Source of the DNA: Pantoea sp. RIT-PI-b
GTDB lineage: Bacteria; Pseudomonadota; Gammaproteobacteria; Enterobacterales; Enterobacteriaceae
DNA: 64,000 bases
Direction: 5' to 3'
Assembly: GCF_001187905.1 (NCBI RefSeq)
Contig: NZ_LGIS01000020.1
Coordinates: 1-64,000, forward strand
In this document: piece by piece, positions 63,066 to 64,000 of the stretch
Numbering within the stretch: position 1 is the stretch's first letter
How the letters are laid out: the number at the start of each line of letters is the position of its first letter
Made by a program: the position numbers and the translations under genes
The notes under the pieces: generated by a model
Told to the model about the DNA's origin: nothing
What the model saw: only the letters and a program-made list of their open reading frames with translations
Database searches by the model: none

Positions 63066-64000
63066 ACGTTCCATTTCGGTACGTCTCGCACTGATGTTCG
63101 TGCTGAGCATTGTGCTGATCGTGTCGACCATCGGCTTGCTGCTGCGCTCTTCACTGCATGACTCATTGCAAAAGCAGATGCATAACGAACTGCTGTTTCG
63201 TGAATCCTTAATGAGTCCGTGGATCACGGCGCGCACCTCAGACGAAGGCTGGGCGACGTTGTCCCGTAAATTTACCGATTTAACCAGCGCCGAAGGCGAA
63301 CGCGTGCGTTACTGGATTTTGAGCGATGATGCGCGTTTTAGCCTCGGCGGCGCGCCGCCGTTGGGCGTGGATTGGGCTTCCTTGCAGGAAGGGTTTAACA
63401 AAGTGCCTGGCGCAACGGATGCCGCCTGCTCACTGTTCCTGCTGGTCAAAACCCTTGCGGCTCGCGGTGAGCGACCCGCGTTGCGCTACGTGGTGGCCAT
63501 CGACTCAACGCCTTACATGGGTACGCTTGATGCTTTCACGCGTACCTTGCTGATCGTTTCGTCCATCGGCGTATTTATCGTGGCGCTACTGGGCTATGCC
63601 GTATCCCGTATTGGTTTGCGTCCGGTTGGTGCACTGAGCCAGCAGGCGCATCAGTTGGCACCGGGCGATCATACGCAGCGACTGGATACCGCCAGGTTAC
63701 CGGATGAGCTGCAGCCGCTGGCTGCCGCCTTTAATGGTGTGCTAGAGCGGCAGGCGATTGCCTGGCGGCAGCTGGAGAGTTTCAATGCTGATGTCGCACA
63801 TGAATTGCGCACGCCGCTCACCAATTTGATTGGTCAGACGCAGCTCGGGCTAGCGCGCCGACGCTCGCCGGCGGAGTTGGAGGATCTACTTGGCTCCAAC
63901 CTCGAAGAGCTGGAACGCATGACCTCTATCGTCAACGACATGCTATTCCTGTCGCATGCGCATGCCGGGGAACACGCCTCACAGCTGACGCGCGTTTCCC
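63058..64000 (+). CDS. Sensor histidine kinase, CusS-like (partial, runs off window)
   Basis: At least 314 aa, continuing beyond 64000. TM1 is at about 8-28 ([20 protein letters not shown]), then a ~130-residue periplasmic sensor loop and TM2 near 160-185 ([20 protein letters not shown]). A HAMP-like linker ([20 protein letters not shown]) and the H-box [19 protein letters not shown] follow, with phosphoacceptor His248. The start ATG 63058 overlaps the regulator stop. The layout is that of the CusS/CopS/PcoS group. ATPase domain not visible. Confidence 0.9.
   Translation, partial: MIKRSISVRLALMFVLSIVLIVSTIGLLLRSSLHDSLQKQMHNELLFRESLMSPWITARTSDEGWATLSRKFTDLTSAEGERVRYWILSDDARFSLGGAPPLGVDWASLQEGFNKVPGATDAACSLFLLVKTLAARGERPALRYVVAIDSTPYMGTLDAFTRTLLIVSSIGVFIVALLGYAVSRIGLRPVGALSQQAHQLAPGDHTQRLDTARLPDELQPLAAAFNGVLERQAIAWRQLESFNADVAHELRTPLTNLIGQTQLGLARRRSPAELEDLLGSNLEELERMTSIVNDMLFLSHAHAGEHASQLTRVS

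Overview
The window looks like a chromosomal segment of an enterobacterium close to Pantoea/Erwinia. The protein sequences are close to E. coli across putA-putP-efeUOB-phoH and phoA, and the order putA-putP-efeUOB-phoH followed later by the GGA-anticodon tRNA-Ser matches the E. coli neighbourhood. The genus is an inference; the enterobacterial placement is well supported.

Layout. 1-11 kb is conserved core: divergent putA/putP (proline use) with GTTGCA-type PutA sites between them, the Fur-boxed efeUOB iron-uptake operon, and phoH. 11.4-16.2 kb is an AT-rich four-gene chaperone-usher fimbrial operon. 16.3-24.5 kb, on the other strand, holds two Ig-like-repeat proteins (546 aa and about 2150 aa). 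They share a C-terminal module and have no Sec signal; they are the least explained genes here. 25.1-32.4 kb is a redox/detoxification cluster: SDR, LysR, MFS efflux pump, NemA-type ene-reductase, LysR, luciferase-like flavoenzyme, EthD protein. It is followed by a YmgB/AriR-like small protein and a SoxS/MarA-sized AraC regulator. 33.5-39.0 kb is a sugar regulon: NHS-type transporter, two TIM-barrel sugar isomerases (one exported), a Gfo/Idh/MocA dehydrogenase and a LacI repressor. Paired identical palindromes (GTAATCGATTAC) stand before both outer transcription units.

39.2-47.5 kb is an 8.2-kb decayed prophage in the 3' end of tRNA-Ser(GGA), bounded by a ~78-bp direct repeat. It retains an integrase tail, an IS21-family fragment with broken istB, a broken tail-tip gene, a broken tailspike, an intact O-acyltransferase, a small lipoprotein, an SOS-boxed small gene, and a umuC with at least four lesions. 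47.6-51.3 kb returns to chromosomal genes: phoA with a Pho box, a GAPDH paralogue and a GlxA-type regulator. 51.4-59.5 kb is an apparent sulfur/organic-compound scavenging locus: DszC/SfnB-like flavoenzyme, peptide-type ABC importer with fused ATPases, DszA/NtaA-like monooxygenase. 59.9-64 kb has a Bcr/CflA efflux pump, an exported alpha/beta hydrolase with a Cys nucleophile, and a CusRS-like two-component system whose kinase runs off the end.

Intergenic spaces carry a family of short palindromes (GGTCGCC/GGTGCGC types), a perfect 40-bp palindrome and a ~215-bp nested-repeat element. Coordinates rest on reading frames and hand translation; family assignments rest on recalled sequence families, not on searches.
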